Source: Jaapia argillacea MUCL 33604
Taxonomy: Eukaryota > Basidiomycota > Agaricomycetes > Jaapiales > Jaapiaceae
Length of the DNA: 64,000 nucleotides
Assembly: GCA_000697665.1 (NCBI GenBank)
Contig: KL197710.1
Coordinates: 1,835,036-1,899,035, forward strand
Reading direction: 5' to 3'
Below the pieces are notes generated by a model. That model saw only the letters and a list, made by a program, of their open reading frames with translations, searched no databases and had not been told where the DNA came from. A program made the translations under genes and the position numbers. The stretch's first letter is position 1. Every line of letters begins with the position of its first letter. Shown in pieces: positions 34,939 through 45,647 of this stretch.

Positions 34939-37900
34939 CTACCAAAATCCGTCGTCCCCATCGTCCCCTCCCCGTTTCTTCTTGCCGCCGCTGCCCTGTG
35001 CTAGGACCTGTCGCTCATACATTTCTGCAATCTGCATTGTTTTATTTGAGCGCTCTTCCCAATAGCGCAATGATCGGAGGTCTTACCTGCTCGGGTCCAG
35101 TCGCTTCGTCCACTCCCTTGTCATCTCGCACACGAATGAAACGAGGGAATCTGAGGGAAATGCCTCGTTCGCCAGCCTGAACAACACCCCGTTAGTAGGG
35201 GCCTATCAAGTGTGAGAGTGAACTCACCAGTCCCTGAGCGGCAGTGTAAATCGGACTCAGACTCAGATCGGCCGTCAATACTTCCCACACGACCTTTGGT
35301 TCGAACCAAACGTCGGGTTTAGCTCCTCCGACTTTCACGTCACTCCGAACTTTGCTAAGCTCGAGAGGTTTGAGAACGTCGTAGTGCGCTTGCAGCATCT
35401 CTTCGCTGAACCCAGTTCCGATTTTACAAATCGTTTGATATTCCTCGGAATCGGAATCGTAGCAGGCTAGAAGGAAGGCACCATAGACGTTGGTGCGCTT
35501 GCCTTTGCCGTAGTAGCCACCAACGACAACCAGATCAAGGGAATCGCCAACACCTGCGAGGTAGTCTTTCTTGAGCTATTTCACAAGTCATCAGCGAGGG
35601 TAGCCTTCAAATACGATATCTTCCTCTACCTTGAGCCAGTTGACACTGCGGCGACTGGGTTCATAATAGCTAGCTTCGGTCTCCAGCATCTTGACCATCA
35701 GGCCTTCACAGCCATCCTTCACGCTTTCTTCCAAGAATGCTTGAATCTCATCTGTGGTGTCACCATCTGACGACTTCGCAAATTGGAACTCTCCATCGAC
35801 CGGTTTGAAGTGCTCCCGTAGCAGCTCTCTTCGTTCGACCAGTGATTTGTGGAGGAGGGGCTGGTGGGAGGGTCAATATCGCGAGTGGAGGTTATGGGGA
35901 AAGAGCTTACCTCCCCATTCAGGTACAGCAGGTCAAAGGCAAACAAGCACACGCGGACTTGGATATCTTCAACTTTGACATCCTTCCGCTTTCGTTTGCT
36001 CAACTCTTGGAAAGGCATGAGTTTCTTCGTGTCCTTATCAATGGCCACAGCTTCGGCATCTAAGACAAACGACGTTGTTGATTCCTTGATGCACTGAGGG
36101 GGACTGGCATAAACAAATAGGACAATGGGAACATATGGAAGGAATTACTGACTGCAGGTAGCTGATGGACAAGGTCCGGATACTTCTTGCTCATATCTTC
36201 TGAATTACGACTGAACACGGCCACAGTACCATCTTCGAGTTTGTGAACCTGGACGAACGTCAAGGTCAGCTGGGGCTCTGAAGAGAATGATGGCATACCT
36301 ACCTGTGCTCGTTCCCCATCGTATTTGTACTCGCACGTGAACTTCTTATTCTCAAACCGATCTAGTACCTCGCCAATGGCCTTTGTAGGTTTCGCCAACA
36401 TGGGTTTGAGGGGAACACCTGGGGTCAGCTTGCATCTTCCCTTCAGGCCATCGATACCGTCTTTGAGGAGAGCCGGGATGACCAGATCGTATGACGGGAG
36501 CTCGCTGGAAGAGAAGAGGGATGAGAAGAGAACTCTGGGAGGAAAGCAGCATCTGACCTGTAGACAGATTTGATGACATTGGCGGCTTCCTCGAGACGAG
36601 CTGCTAGCTTCTCTTTCTTCCACCGCTTTCCAGCTGAGGGGCAACATCAACATCTACGAAGAAGTATCAGAGAAAGAGGCTTACCTTGCTCCATCTCCGC
36701 CAGCACAGATGCATGAGCCAGAGCGACCAAGACCGTGCGCTCGGCGTTCCCAATGCGGAGTTTGCCCTCCAGACTACGAACGATATACTTCGCTTCCGAA
36801 TCTTGACATGCAGCCAGCAGTTTGGTGATGATGGAGACTTTCTTGGCTTGGGACTATGGAACTACATGAGACTCCGTTTAATATGGGTTGAACTGGGCCT
36901 CACCGAATGACCCGCACTGAGAGCAATCTCTTTGAGATTTGCAAAAACGGTGGGGACCGTAAGTGGCTTGGGTCTGAACAGCGTCTTCTGGCTGTTCTTG
37001 GAATTCTAAAATAACAACATTCAGCTGGGCGGATCTTTCCTAATGCAAGAGGCCCCACCATCGCCACGAGCCCAAGGTCACCCTCTTTTTTTAAGTCCGC
37101 CTTGATAGTGGCAAGACTCCTTCCAGTAGATTCGCCAATGGCCTTTACGAGGAGACTCTCGCCGATACCGAGTTCAATACCAATGTAGTCTGGACTCAGC
37201 TGTGATCTGTGATGAGTCCTATGCGCAAGATAATGGCGAGTGGACTCACCCGATTGATGCATAGATAGACGGACTGCAGTAGAGACGCTGTGTCTCCATT
37301 AGCACTACGCCGGATGACGAGCAAGAGGAAGGAGGTTAACAGAGAGGTCTTCTCGAGACGTTTGGTGGTGGCCTCAATCAGAGCAAACGTTTTGGCAAGT
37401 GCGGCATACGGTACTCTCGATCGGGTATAAGCGCCACAGACTCGATAAGAGAGGTGGTGGTAACATACGGGTCTCCAACTTTCCAACCACCCTTGATATC
37501 GACCTCAGCTGTGCGCGATAGTGCCGCTTCGGCGCTGTTAAACAAGTCAGATCTGGTAGAGGAACGCTTCGAGAATTTCCAAGTCTCACTTCGCTGATGC
37601 AACTTCATCCGAGTCCGAGTCCGAGTCCACCTCTTCCTCACCTTCATCTTCCTCAGCAGGTGGTCCTTCATCACTGCTAATTGGTGCTCTCAACTCCTCA
37701 TCTTTCTCGTTCTTCTCTTCAACCTCTGCTTTGCCCTTTCCTTTCGATTTTCGCAAGGGCCGCCCTGTGACGCTCTCGATGACAGCTTGAGGTTTGGTGG
37801 CAGGTTTGGAGGCCGAGGAATCAGACTTTGAAGGTGATTGAGACCTCGAAGGGGGCTTGGAACTTGATTCTGCAGGAGGTGGTATGGCATTGCCTTCCGT

Positions 37901-38395
37901 GACAACACACTCAATTGCGGAAGGCTTGCATGGCATTCGTCGTAACTCACCAGCCATAGGTTCAGCAGCATCCTCGTCATCAGAGGTAACTATTCGCCTC
38001 TTCTTGTACTTGGGTCGGTCGATCGAGGCTGCAATTCCATGAGAGAGAGAGACTGAGGTAACATGGTCCCGCTCACCATCCGTTGGTGGGGACTCCTTCC
38101 GCTTGTAAGGTTCGCCTGAATCGCAATGAAATGAGATTGCACGAAAAGCGACGGGTATTCTGACCTTGCTCGTCGACTAGCTTATCTATATCCATAACGT
38201 TTGGCGCGTCCTCCGACTTGACATTCTTCGACTGAGGCTGTTTCTTCTTACCCCACATCTCCTTCAGACTCGACTGCTGAGGAGCGGTTTTGATTGTTTT
38301 CGGCATTTCGAAGAACTTCCCTGTATCCCCAGTTACTCGTGGAATCAAACGACTAGAAATAAGCCGAACTGACCCAAGGTTTGCTGCCTGCCCAT
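34939..38395 (-). CDS. CDC9: DNA ligase I (replicative, ATP-dependent)
   Basis: This ligase seals Okazaki fragments and repair nicks. The first exon is 22 nt (38374-38395, MGRQQTL plus one base) and splices to GGAAGTTCTTC. The result is QQTLGKFF, a perfect PCNA-binding PIP box (QxxLxxFF) at residues 4-11. A Lys/Ser/Glu-rich regulatory region follows to about 37600. The DNA-binding domain occupies about 36650-37600. The adenylation domain has [17 protein letters not shown] and the nucleophile motif KYDGERAQV (about 36320), then [26 protein letters not shown], and [10 protein letters not shown]. The OB domain includes [27 protein letters not shown] and [15 protein letters not shown]. It ends in a basic-acidic tail with a stop at 34939. 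About a dozen introns. It shares a 207-bp divergent promoter with the TPR/F-box/LRR gene. Confidence 0.96.
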
Positions 38396-38602
38396 TGAGC
38401 GGACGGATGCGATGATGAGAGGACGCGACCTGTGAAACAACATGTGCAAAGAACGCGAAACGCGTCGGGCGATGGGGAAATCATTTCAAAAATAAGCCAC
38501 GAGGGAATGCTTTCAGGGCCATGACAGTTGCCCGTTCCTTTATAAGTTTCCCCACTCATCCGCATATCCTGCATTCCCCCATTTTCTTCCTCGCTGACAC
38601 CC
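38396..38602. promoter_or_regulatory. 207-bp divergent promoter with clustered ACGCG boxes
   Basis: Three ACGCG cores occur at 38423-38427, 38453-38457 and 38460-38464; the last extends to ACGCGT (38460-38465). The middle one extends to CGCGAAA (38454-38460), matching the SCB consensus CRCGAAA. In yeasts such MCB/SCB elements bind MBF/SBF and drive G1/S genes, including DNA ligase I. The motifs are seen; the regulation here is inferred. Confidence 0.65.
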
Positions 38603-40720
38603 ATGGCAAAAGACGCTGATTTAGCTGCGGATTATCGCAACCCAGCTCTATACCTCATCAGAGCTCTCGCCGAACTTGAGGACGGAAAGTGAGTTCGCTC
38701 CTCCAATCCAGCTGGAAGACCTAATTAATAGGTTTCATCGTTGACAGATACAACGATGCCGAAGTCAGTTCGTGTACCTTGCACGTACATCACTTGGCTA
38801 ATATCCAGGACCACAGGAAACATTAACAGCCGTCCTGAACTTAGAACACAGTCGTCGCGGGGACATCATCAAGGCCCTTTGTCTTCGAGGGACAGTCAAG
38901 TTCAAGTTGGGCAAGACTCTGAATGCAGGCTTAGGTACGCCGATTCCAGGAGCTTCACGTTTCTTGAACTAAATCTACCTATAGATTGGAGGGCAGTCAT
39001 AACGATTGACCCTGGAAATCAAACCGCCACCAGAGAGCTTCTGAAGCTCGTCGTCGGTGGTGATGTCGTTGGCGACATCAAGACCATGAAGGAGTCGAAG
39101 GTCTCCATTGAGAAACGGATCACGCCCACTCTTCCCAATGAAATCTGGGAACACATCGGCCGGCAGCTTCCCACCACCGATCTGCGTACCTGCCTCTCCG
39201 TCTGTCAGACCCTCCACACTGTCGCGTTGTCCCTCCTCTTTGAGAGCTTAACTCTCAAAGTGGGAGTGTACTTCAATGAGACCAGTGAGCAGGGGGATCG
39301 GAACCTGACCCGAACAGTGGAGATATTGGAGAAGATATTGGTCGATGACAACTTTGCCAGCTCTGTCAAGCATCTGTCCTTCCACGCTCTTGGCCAAACC
39401 GCATGGCCTCGCGTGAAGCGTGAGTTGCTTCTCTTGCACTGCAGGGGCAGTGAGACTAATAGTCTATTTTAGCTCTTCTCCTGAGATGCTTCCCGCGATT
39501 GACGGGACTTGTAACCTTCAGATGGTACTTCGGCGTGGCACCCGAAATGGGACCTGATGTTGTCCAAGCTCTCACCAAGCACGTCCCACACCTCGAGAAC
39601 CTCCACATTTCGTGAGTGACTCGCTATTACATGTCCAACAGGAGCTCATGACATCTCACAGTGGGAAGCTGTTCCGTGCGACTGGTATCCAAAAGTTCCG
39701 GTACCTAAGGGAGTTGACCATCACCGGATTCGACCAGTCCAAACTCATCCAGAAGGAGTTGCGGGCCACTCTGGTGAACAACAAGCAGAGTCTTTCTCGC
39801 CTCACCCTCGCGACGCCTCTCGTTCTGGAGAACATTCTAACTCCAGAGACGTACGACCCACAAGTGTTGGAGCATATCCACCTTTGGGAAGGCTGCCAAG
39901 TCAACCTTCGTCAGGCGACTCTCGACACCATCGTCCCAGCGGTCAACCTCCAATCCTTAGAACTCCTCGTATCTCATGGGAAAAACGTCTCTCAATTCTT
40001 CGGCTCGAATGAAGGTGTCTTCCCGAACCTCCGTTCCTTCAGTCTCGCAACGGACGACCGAAACTCCTATGACTGGAACTTCTTCAAGTACGTGGGAATG
40101 TTCTTGAAGGATCGGCCTGCTCTTGAGCGATTGCACCTGGCCGACCGCCTCGATGCGGAACGTTTGTTTGATGCGCTGCGGTTGGCTCTCCCCACGCTGA
40201 CAGGGTTGAAAGCCTTGAAAGTTGGCCCTGGTAGCTTGCGGTCCATGAGACTCAGTCATGCCCTCAATCTTGCGCCGAGGACCTTGGAAGTCTTCAGTAT
40301 CGAGACGTGGGGCTTTGACGAAGACCCGGTAAGTTATCGTTGCCTCTTCAACTGTTGGTGACTTATTCATCGTCGATATAGGTGGAAGTTGCTTCTCTCT
40401 TCCGAGGCTTCCCTCACATGAAGACCCTGATCCTGCGAGACGTCAACGACACTGCGACGGGCGGAGTTGCAACTCGAATTCCGACACTGCTTCAACAAGA
40501 AGCCCATCGCAAGGCCAAGCGCGCTCAGGCAGTCAAGGTCCTGGAGGAACAATCGAGCCTTGACAGGGTCGGGCTCGGAGAGGTCGTATTCGACGTTCAC
40601 TGGCTTGCCGCCCGAGGAAACACTTCTCGACTCCAACTCGAGCTGGCGGACTTGTCAAAATTGTATGATTGTCACCCTGCTGACGTGGATGACAGTGACT
40701 GGGTTGTGCAGCTTCGGTAA
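38603..40720 (+). CDS. TPR / F-box / leucine-rich-repeat protein (Dia2/Pof3-like architecture)
   Basis: The protein starts MAKDADLAADYRNPALYLIR. Spliced through a 16-nt exon (38748-38763) it gives a TPR-like helical pair (KYNDAEETLTAVLNLEHSRR, then IKALCLRGTVKFKLGKTL, then DWRAVITIDPGNQTAT). An F-box follows at about 39125-39240: TPTLPNEIWEHIGRQLPTTD and LRTCLSVCQTLHTVALSLL. The rest is leucine-rich-repeat-like (FPRLTGLVTFRWYFG, FRYLRELTITGF, LEVFSIETWGFDED). It would act as the substrate receptor of an SCF ubiquitin ligase. The order TPR-F-box-LRR is that of yeast Dia2 and fission yeast Pof3, which act at the replisome; orthology is not proven. The stop is at 40718-40720; a GTAAGT just before it could instead start an intron that ends the protein near 40812. 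Confidence 0.75.
38748..38763 (+). other. 16-nt internal exon of the F-box gene
   Basis: ATACAACGATGCCGAA is bounded by AG and GT. It joins the first exon (ending at 38688) to the next (starting at 38817), giving GKYNDAEETLTAV in frame. The flanking introns are 59 and 53 nt. Confidence 0.8.
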
Positions 40721-41981
40721 GTCGGATGGGAAAGAGAAGATTGGGGGACTTGAAGGTGTCGAGTGGGAGATTTTCTATGCTATATCGCCAGGAGCGTCTA
40801 ATGCTTCGATCTAGTTGTATTCTGGAAGGGCAGGGCATGTAGTATTCATTTCATCTTTCGTCCCTCGTTTACAGTCTCTCATTACTACTGGACTTTCTTG
40901 CATCGGATTGTAATACACATGCTATACCCCCAGATGCTCGGAGTTGCGAGCAGTGGCAGAACGCGACCAGACCGTGTATTCTCTCAGTTTTTTGAGGTGA
41001 TAGAGAACGTCGTAGTACCCTTTAGTGTGATTGAAGGAAATTTACCGGAGTGCGGCTACCATGCGCTTCCAGTTACGAGGAGTGTATTGTACTCACAAGG
41101 TCCCATAATTGGAACAATCAGTTTACTGTACGCTATACAAGCAGGTAACGACGTTGACATCCCGCCAATACATCTACAGAGCACACAAGCCTTCATCAAG
41201 GGGTCGATGAGTCCTCCTACACCAGGGCACAACAAATGGACTCCCCTTGAGCATCAGGGATGCAAAAACCGACGGAAAATTGTAAAATCCCTTGGAAAAG
41301 CAAATCCTCCAATCTTGGCTGGGAGAGAACCGGTCTTTCCCTTTGGGACTTGCATGTACGATTCCACAGCAGCCAGGGCAGATCGAGCATACAAAGAAAT
41401 AGCACGCCGTCCGTCGCGCGAGTACTCGCCCCTATCTGTATTTTCAGGGCGAAGGGGTTCGAAGCGACCCGGAAGGCGACTCCGAGTAGGAGAGCAGATG
41501 GATGCCGAAGGGGACGCAGGATAGGACCGCATGCCCACGCCCACCGCTAGGAGGTACGCCACCATAAGGGAGTACAACAACGATAGAGAAGTGCCCAAGC
41601 ACGACAACCCGCTACAGACAAGACGGGGAGAGGGCAGCAAACTGCCAAACAGAGAGATCATTAAGGCGAGTGCTCTTTTCACAAGACCCACTCCCTGGCA
41701 AGCAAGAAACGAATCGGAGTGATCACCAAGGCGAGTGCCCTTTCGCAAGACCCACTCGAAAATGATGATATTTGAGTCAACGAACAATAACGAAGGGTAC
41801 GAGGGACTCAGAGGGTGCATCGATGATGGTGGTCAAGATCAGGCTGGCCGGATGAAGCCGATTAACTGCACAGTTCCAATCGGTGGCTGTTTCCGAGATT
41901 ACCGAATTCGGTACACCGACACCAACAACCTACAGCAAGTTAGGCTCCTCGTCCCCGACGTCCCACCGCAAGCAACTCACC
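40721..41981. other. 1.26-kb gene-poor region with possible dispersed repeat
   Basis: No supported gene. Long open frames on both strands (plus 40898-41524, minus 41254-41820) overlap each other and carry no domain. Their low-information, Arg/Ser/Pro-rich translations around 41250-41530 remind me of nonsense translations that recur in mushroom gene sets, so this may be a dispersed non-coding repeat. A short direct repeat is at 41656-41757. The last bases are the uS17 promoter. Confidence 0.4.
41656..41757. repeat. Two direct copies of a 37-38 base sequence
   Basis: GATCATTAAGGCGAGTGC at 41656 and GATCACCAAGGCGAGTGC at 41721 start two copies that both end CAAGACCCACTC (41693 and 41757). The copies differ at five substitutions and one indel and are spaced 65 bases apart. 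No flanking element is recognised. Confidence 0.75.
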
Positions 41982-42767
41982 ATGGAGCACCAAGTGCGCT
42001 GCAAAGACCCTGTCACAATAGTCTTCAACTGATCCCACCCTTTTACCTGGTGTTTAGATTGAGAAGGCGTACCAGAAGCAACACTTGTTCCAAAACGCCA
42101 AAATCCGTGGTACGTTCCGCTTGTACAAGTTCTGGAGGACCTGGGGAGCTTAGTGTCATGTGTGTCGTTGGATTGTAGGCGGAAAGAAGGTCTCCACGAA
42201 GGAGAAACGGTGGTTCAAGGATGTTGGTCTTGGATACAAGACCCCTGCTGAGGCGGTCACCGGTACCTACATTGGTGCGTCTATTCCTATCGGAATCATA
42301 GCATAGCACCTGATTCACCTGGGGAACGATGGATAGACAAGAAGTGCCCGTTCACTGGTAACGTCTCAATCCGTGGACGCATCCTGACTGGCCGTGTCAT
42401 TTCTACAAAAATGACCCGCACCCTCATCATCCGACGTGATTACCTGCATTATATTCCCAAATACAGTGCGTTGCACTACTGCTTCCCAAGTTCGTCGGCT
42501 TGACTTCCACCCTCCAGACCGTTACGAGAAGCGACACAAGAACTTGGCAGCACATGTCTCCCCTGCTTTCCGAGTAGAAATTGGTGACACCGTCACCGTT
42601 GGTGAGTCTCGGTGGCGCATTTATCTGCATCCATCCATCTGTAATCAAGTTGGTCTGGAACTAACGCTTGGATAGGTCAATGCCGGCCTCTTTCGAAAAC
42701 TGTTCGATTCAACGTCATTCGGGTGGCGAAGAACAAGGCAGCAGCCAAGTCGTTTGGCAAGTTCTAG
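41982..42767 (+). CDS. RPS11: 40S ribosomal protein S11 (uS17)
   Basis: uS17 binds 18S rRNA early in small-subunit assembly. The first coding exon is only 12 nt (41982-41993, MEHQ); the intron then joins to [18 protein letters not shown]. Next exons give [31 protein letters not shown], then [58 protein letters not shown] and a last exon ending [11 protein letters not shown]. The stop is at 42765-42767. Five introns in a gene of about 155 codons, with a tiny first coding exon, is typical of basidiomycete ribosomal protein genes. Every segment matches uS17 of the eukaryotic type. Confidence 0.97.
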
Positions 42768-43199
42768 TTTGGCGGAGGCGTTCTGGGAGTCTTATGTCGT
42801 ATTACCCACTTGTTTTATGTGCTATGCTCGCATGTCAAAATGATTATCGCACATATTTGATAGTGGATGAGTGCCAAGTGGAAGTCCAAGGCTAAGTTGG
42901 TGCTAAGAACTACAGTCTACGTATTGAAATTACCAAACGGGGAACTTCTTCTAACAAAGGCCAAACAACAGGTCAGGCGTTCGAAAGTCAGTGAGCCTTG
43001 GATAGCCAGGCAGTACTCCGGCCGTTTCATCATCCTCACGCTCTTCCTCCTCCAGTTCTCCCCTTGACTTTTCCTTCTTCCCTACTCTCGTTACAAGCTG
43101 GCGCCTACACTTCTTTCCGTGTTTACCAGCAGACGGTCAAAGTCCAGACCGCAATCTCCACAACCAGGCTCTCCCGCTTCCCAATCTCAAACCCTGCCA
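42768..43199. other. Intergenic region before the PPZ-type phosphatase
   Basis: About 430 bases downstream of RPS11. The right part is pyrimidine-rich (CTCTTCCTCCTCC) and probably holds the phosphatase promoter and leader. The reading frame is open from 43119 but no start is needed before 43200. Confidence 0.5.
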
Positions 43200-44889
43200 A
43201 TGGGGCAGCAACAGTCCAAAAAGTCTCGAAAGGGTGGAAAGGACAAGGATAAGGACACAGCAGTTGATGGCTCTTCTCTCCCAGATACACAGGCAGACGA
43301 CCCCAACGACGACACCCCGCAAGGGAGCCTCTCCAAAGCCACCGGAGCTGGCTCCAACCCCTTAGCCAAATCCGTCAACGGCGGCGACCACTCCTCCGCT
43401 AAAGCCATCGCCAACGGTGCACCCGCCATCAACGTATCAGGCCATGATGGAGCGCCAATAGCACCTAATGGGAGCGGTTCACGACCTCCTGGATCTCCTG
43501 CGCCTCCCCCCGCCACCGACCCATCGCAGTCCAACCCCACATCCCCATCTTCGTCTCCCATGCTTGGCTCCAGACCTGCACCTCCCCCGCTCGACATCCC
43601 TGCCGCCCAAACCATACTCTCCAATGCGACGGGTCCAGGTTCAACTTCCAGCACCTACCTTCCCAGCGAGTCGGTAGGCTCCGTCGGCTTCGCCGGCAAG
43701 GAGAAACTCAAATCCATAGACGTCGATGATATGATTCAGCGTTTGCTCGATGTCGGCTACACCGGCAAAGTCAGCAAGTCGCTGTGCCTCAAGAACGCCG
43801 AAATTACTGCGATATGCCAGGCTGCTCGCGAAGTGTTCCTCAGTCAACCCACACTCATCGAACTTTCACCACCAGTGAAGATCGTGGGCGACGTTCATGG
43901 GCAGTACTCGGATCTCATCCGTCTCTTCGAGATGTGTGGCTTCCCACCAGCAGCGAACTATCTGTTCCTGGGAGACTACGTTGATAGAGGGAAACAGAGT
44001 CTGGAGACCATCCTGCTTCTCCTTTGCTACAAGATCAAATATCCCGAGAATTTTTTCTTGCTACGAGGGAATCACGAATGTGCCAATGTGACCCGAGGTG
44101 AGCGGAAATGATTCCTATTGTTTACGTCTAGCCTAACTCCTATCAGTGTATGGTTTTTATGACGAGTGTAAACGACGATGTAACATCAAGACTTGGAAGA
44201 CGTTCATCGACGTATTCAACTGCCTTCCTATTGCGGCTATCGTTGCCTCGAAAATCTTTTGCGTCCACGGCGGTCTCTCGCCGTCACTGCATTCCATGGA
44301 TGATATCAAGCGCATACAGCGACCGACGGATGTGCCTGACTACGGCCTTCTAAACGACTTGCTATGGTCTGACCCCTCGGACACTGCGTTGGATTGGGAG
44401 GACAACGAGCGAGGTGTGAGCTATTGTTTTGGGAAGGCGATCATCAATGAGTTCCTGGTGCGCTACGATATGGACCTGATATGTCGGGCGCATATGGTGG
44501 TTGAGGATGGTTACGAGTTTTGGAACGATCGGACGTTGGTTACGGTGTTCAGTGCGCCTAACTACTGCGGAGGTGAATCTCTCAATCCATCGGTTGCCTC
44601 GAATATTTGCTGAATGACGTTTTGCAGAGTTCGATAACTACGGGGCATGCATGAGGTTGATCTTTCTTCCGCACTTGACCTCAAACTCTACTGACCCTCC
44701 TTTTCTGTGTTGTGTAGTGTATCGGAAGAGCTGCTATGCGCTTTTGAGCTCCTGAAGCCGTTGGATGGACCGGCGTTACGGAAGGAAATGACGAAGGCGA
44801 AGCGGAAAAGGTTCGCTAAACTGTCTTCGCGCTCACCCCAATACTCACGTTGCCGACACTTCCCCAGTCTCATGGCCACTGCGGCTTGA
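43200..44889 (+). CDS. PPZ-type serine/threonine protein phosphatase
   Basis: This is a PP1-related phosphatase of the fungal PPZ group (salt tolerance, K+ homeostasis, cell integrity). The chosen start at 43200 gives [17 protein letters not shown], a strong N-myristoylation signal with a following basic patch, as in yeast Ppz1. The in-frame ATG at 43119 would bury it. Residues to about 170 are Ser/Pro/Ala-rich. The catalytic domain follows: [78 protein letters not shown], and [17 protein letters not shown], where a 28-nt exon supplies EFDNYGACM. All metal-binding motifs are present. It ends [19 protein letters not shown] and a short tail, with a stop at 44889; a last small intron in the tail is possible but leaves the same end. 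Confidence 0.94.
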
Positions 44890-45647
44890 TGTCTGTGCAC
44901 AATATTGCACCACCAACAAATATACGATCATAATCACCTTATATTGCGTTTCGGGTCACCGGTTGGCCGGGAGAGATGATGGGCAGGTCAAGGTGTGGTG
45001 GTAGTAGACTCGATTTCTGGATGGCTGGATTTTGTGCTGTCAAGCACTTGTTGCAGGAGCTATTGCGAGAGCTCGGGGTTATTTTTGTTGTTATCATGAT
45101 GGATCAGGGCTGTGGAGAGTGTATGAGGAGGAGAACACGAAGACGTCCCAGAACGAATCGAAACCAGTACCGCCTCCTACTTTTGTCCACACTCTCCTAG
45201 CCTCGCCGCTTTTATTCTTCTCTGCCCGACACTGGACGGAGGTGTTATGTTGGCGCATTTTTCATTACATTATGGACCTTGTTTGTTACACCGCACTTTA
45301 TAACCTTTTTCCTCACCCTTTTCTCGCCTCTCGTTCTCAGCGTTGTCGCCTGCATCGTCAGGTTAACCTATATCTGTCTCTCTTTTCTGGTTCTTTTGTC
45401 GCTCTACTTGTTTGTGCTATAGCTACAGGCCGCCGAAAAGGCATGGCCCCATCACCATCCATCAGACTGATCATATTCCCGCGATAAGTTCACCACAGGA
45501 AGAGTGGCATCTAAAGATGTTTACATATCGATAAGTTGCACAGCAAGTGAGTAGGTGGCAATAATATCATGGGCTGTCGAATAGCGAGTGACTCTCATTA
45601 CCCGGGGATAGGGTACATCTAATTCACGCCACATCCTGCGGAAGCAA
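44890..45647. other. Convergent intergenic region
   Basis: About 760 bases between the convergent phosphatase and transporter genes. It contains pyrimidine-rich and T-rich stretches (about 45180-45420) and no recognisable domain. Only terminators are expected here, so its length is somewhat large, but nothing else is seen. Confidence 0.45.

Noticed and set aside
40721-40812. A GTAAGT directly before the F-box gene stop, followed by CCAG at about 40790
   Set aside because: It could be a terminal intron adding two residues, but there is no clear branch site, so the simple stop at 40718-40720 was preferred.
41254-41820. 188-codon open frame on the minus strand with several hydrophobic stretches
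   Set aside because: It overlaps an equally long open frame on the other strand, has no domain and no consistent codon use, and ends in Arg/Ser/Pro-rich low-information sequence. More likely part of a non-coding repeat.
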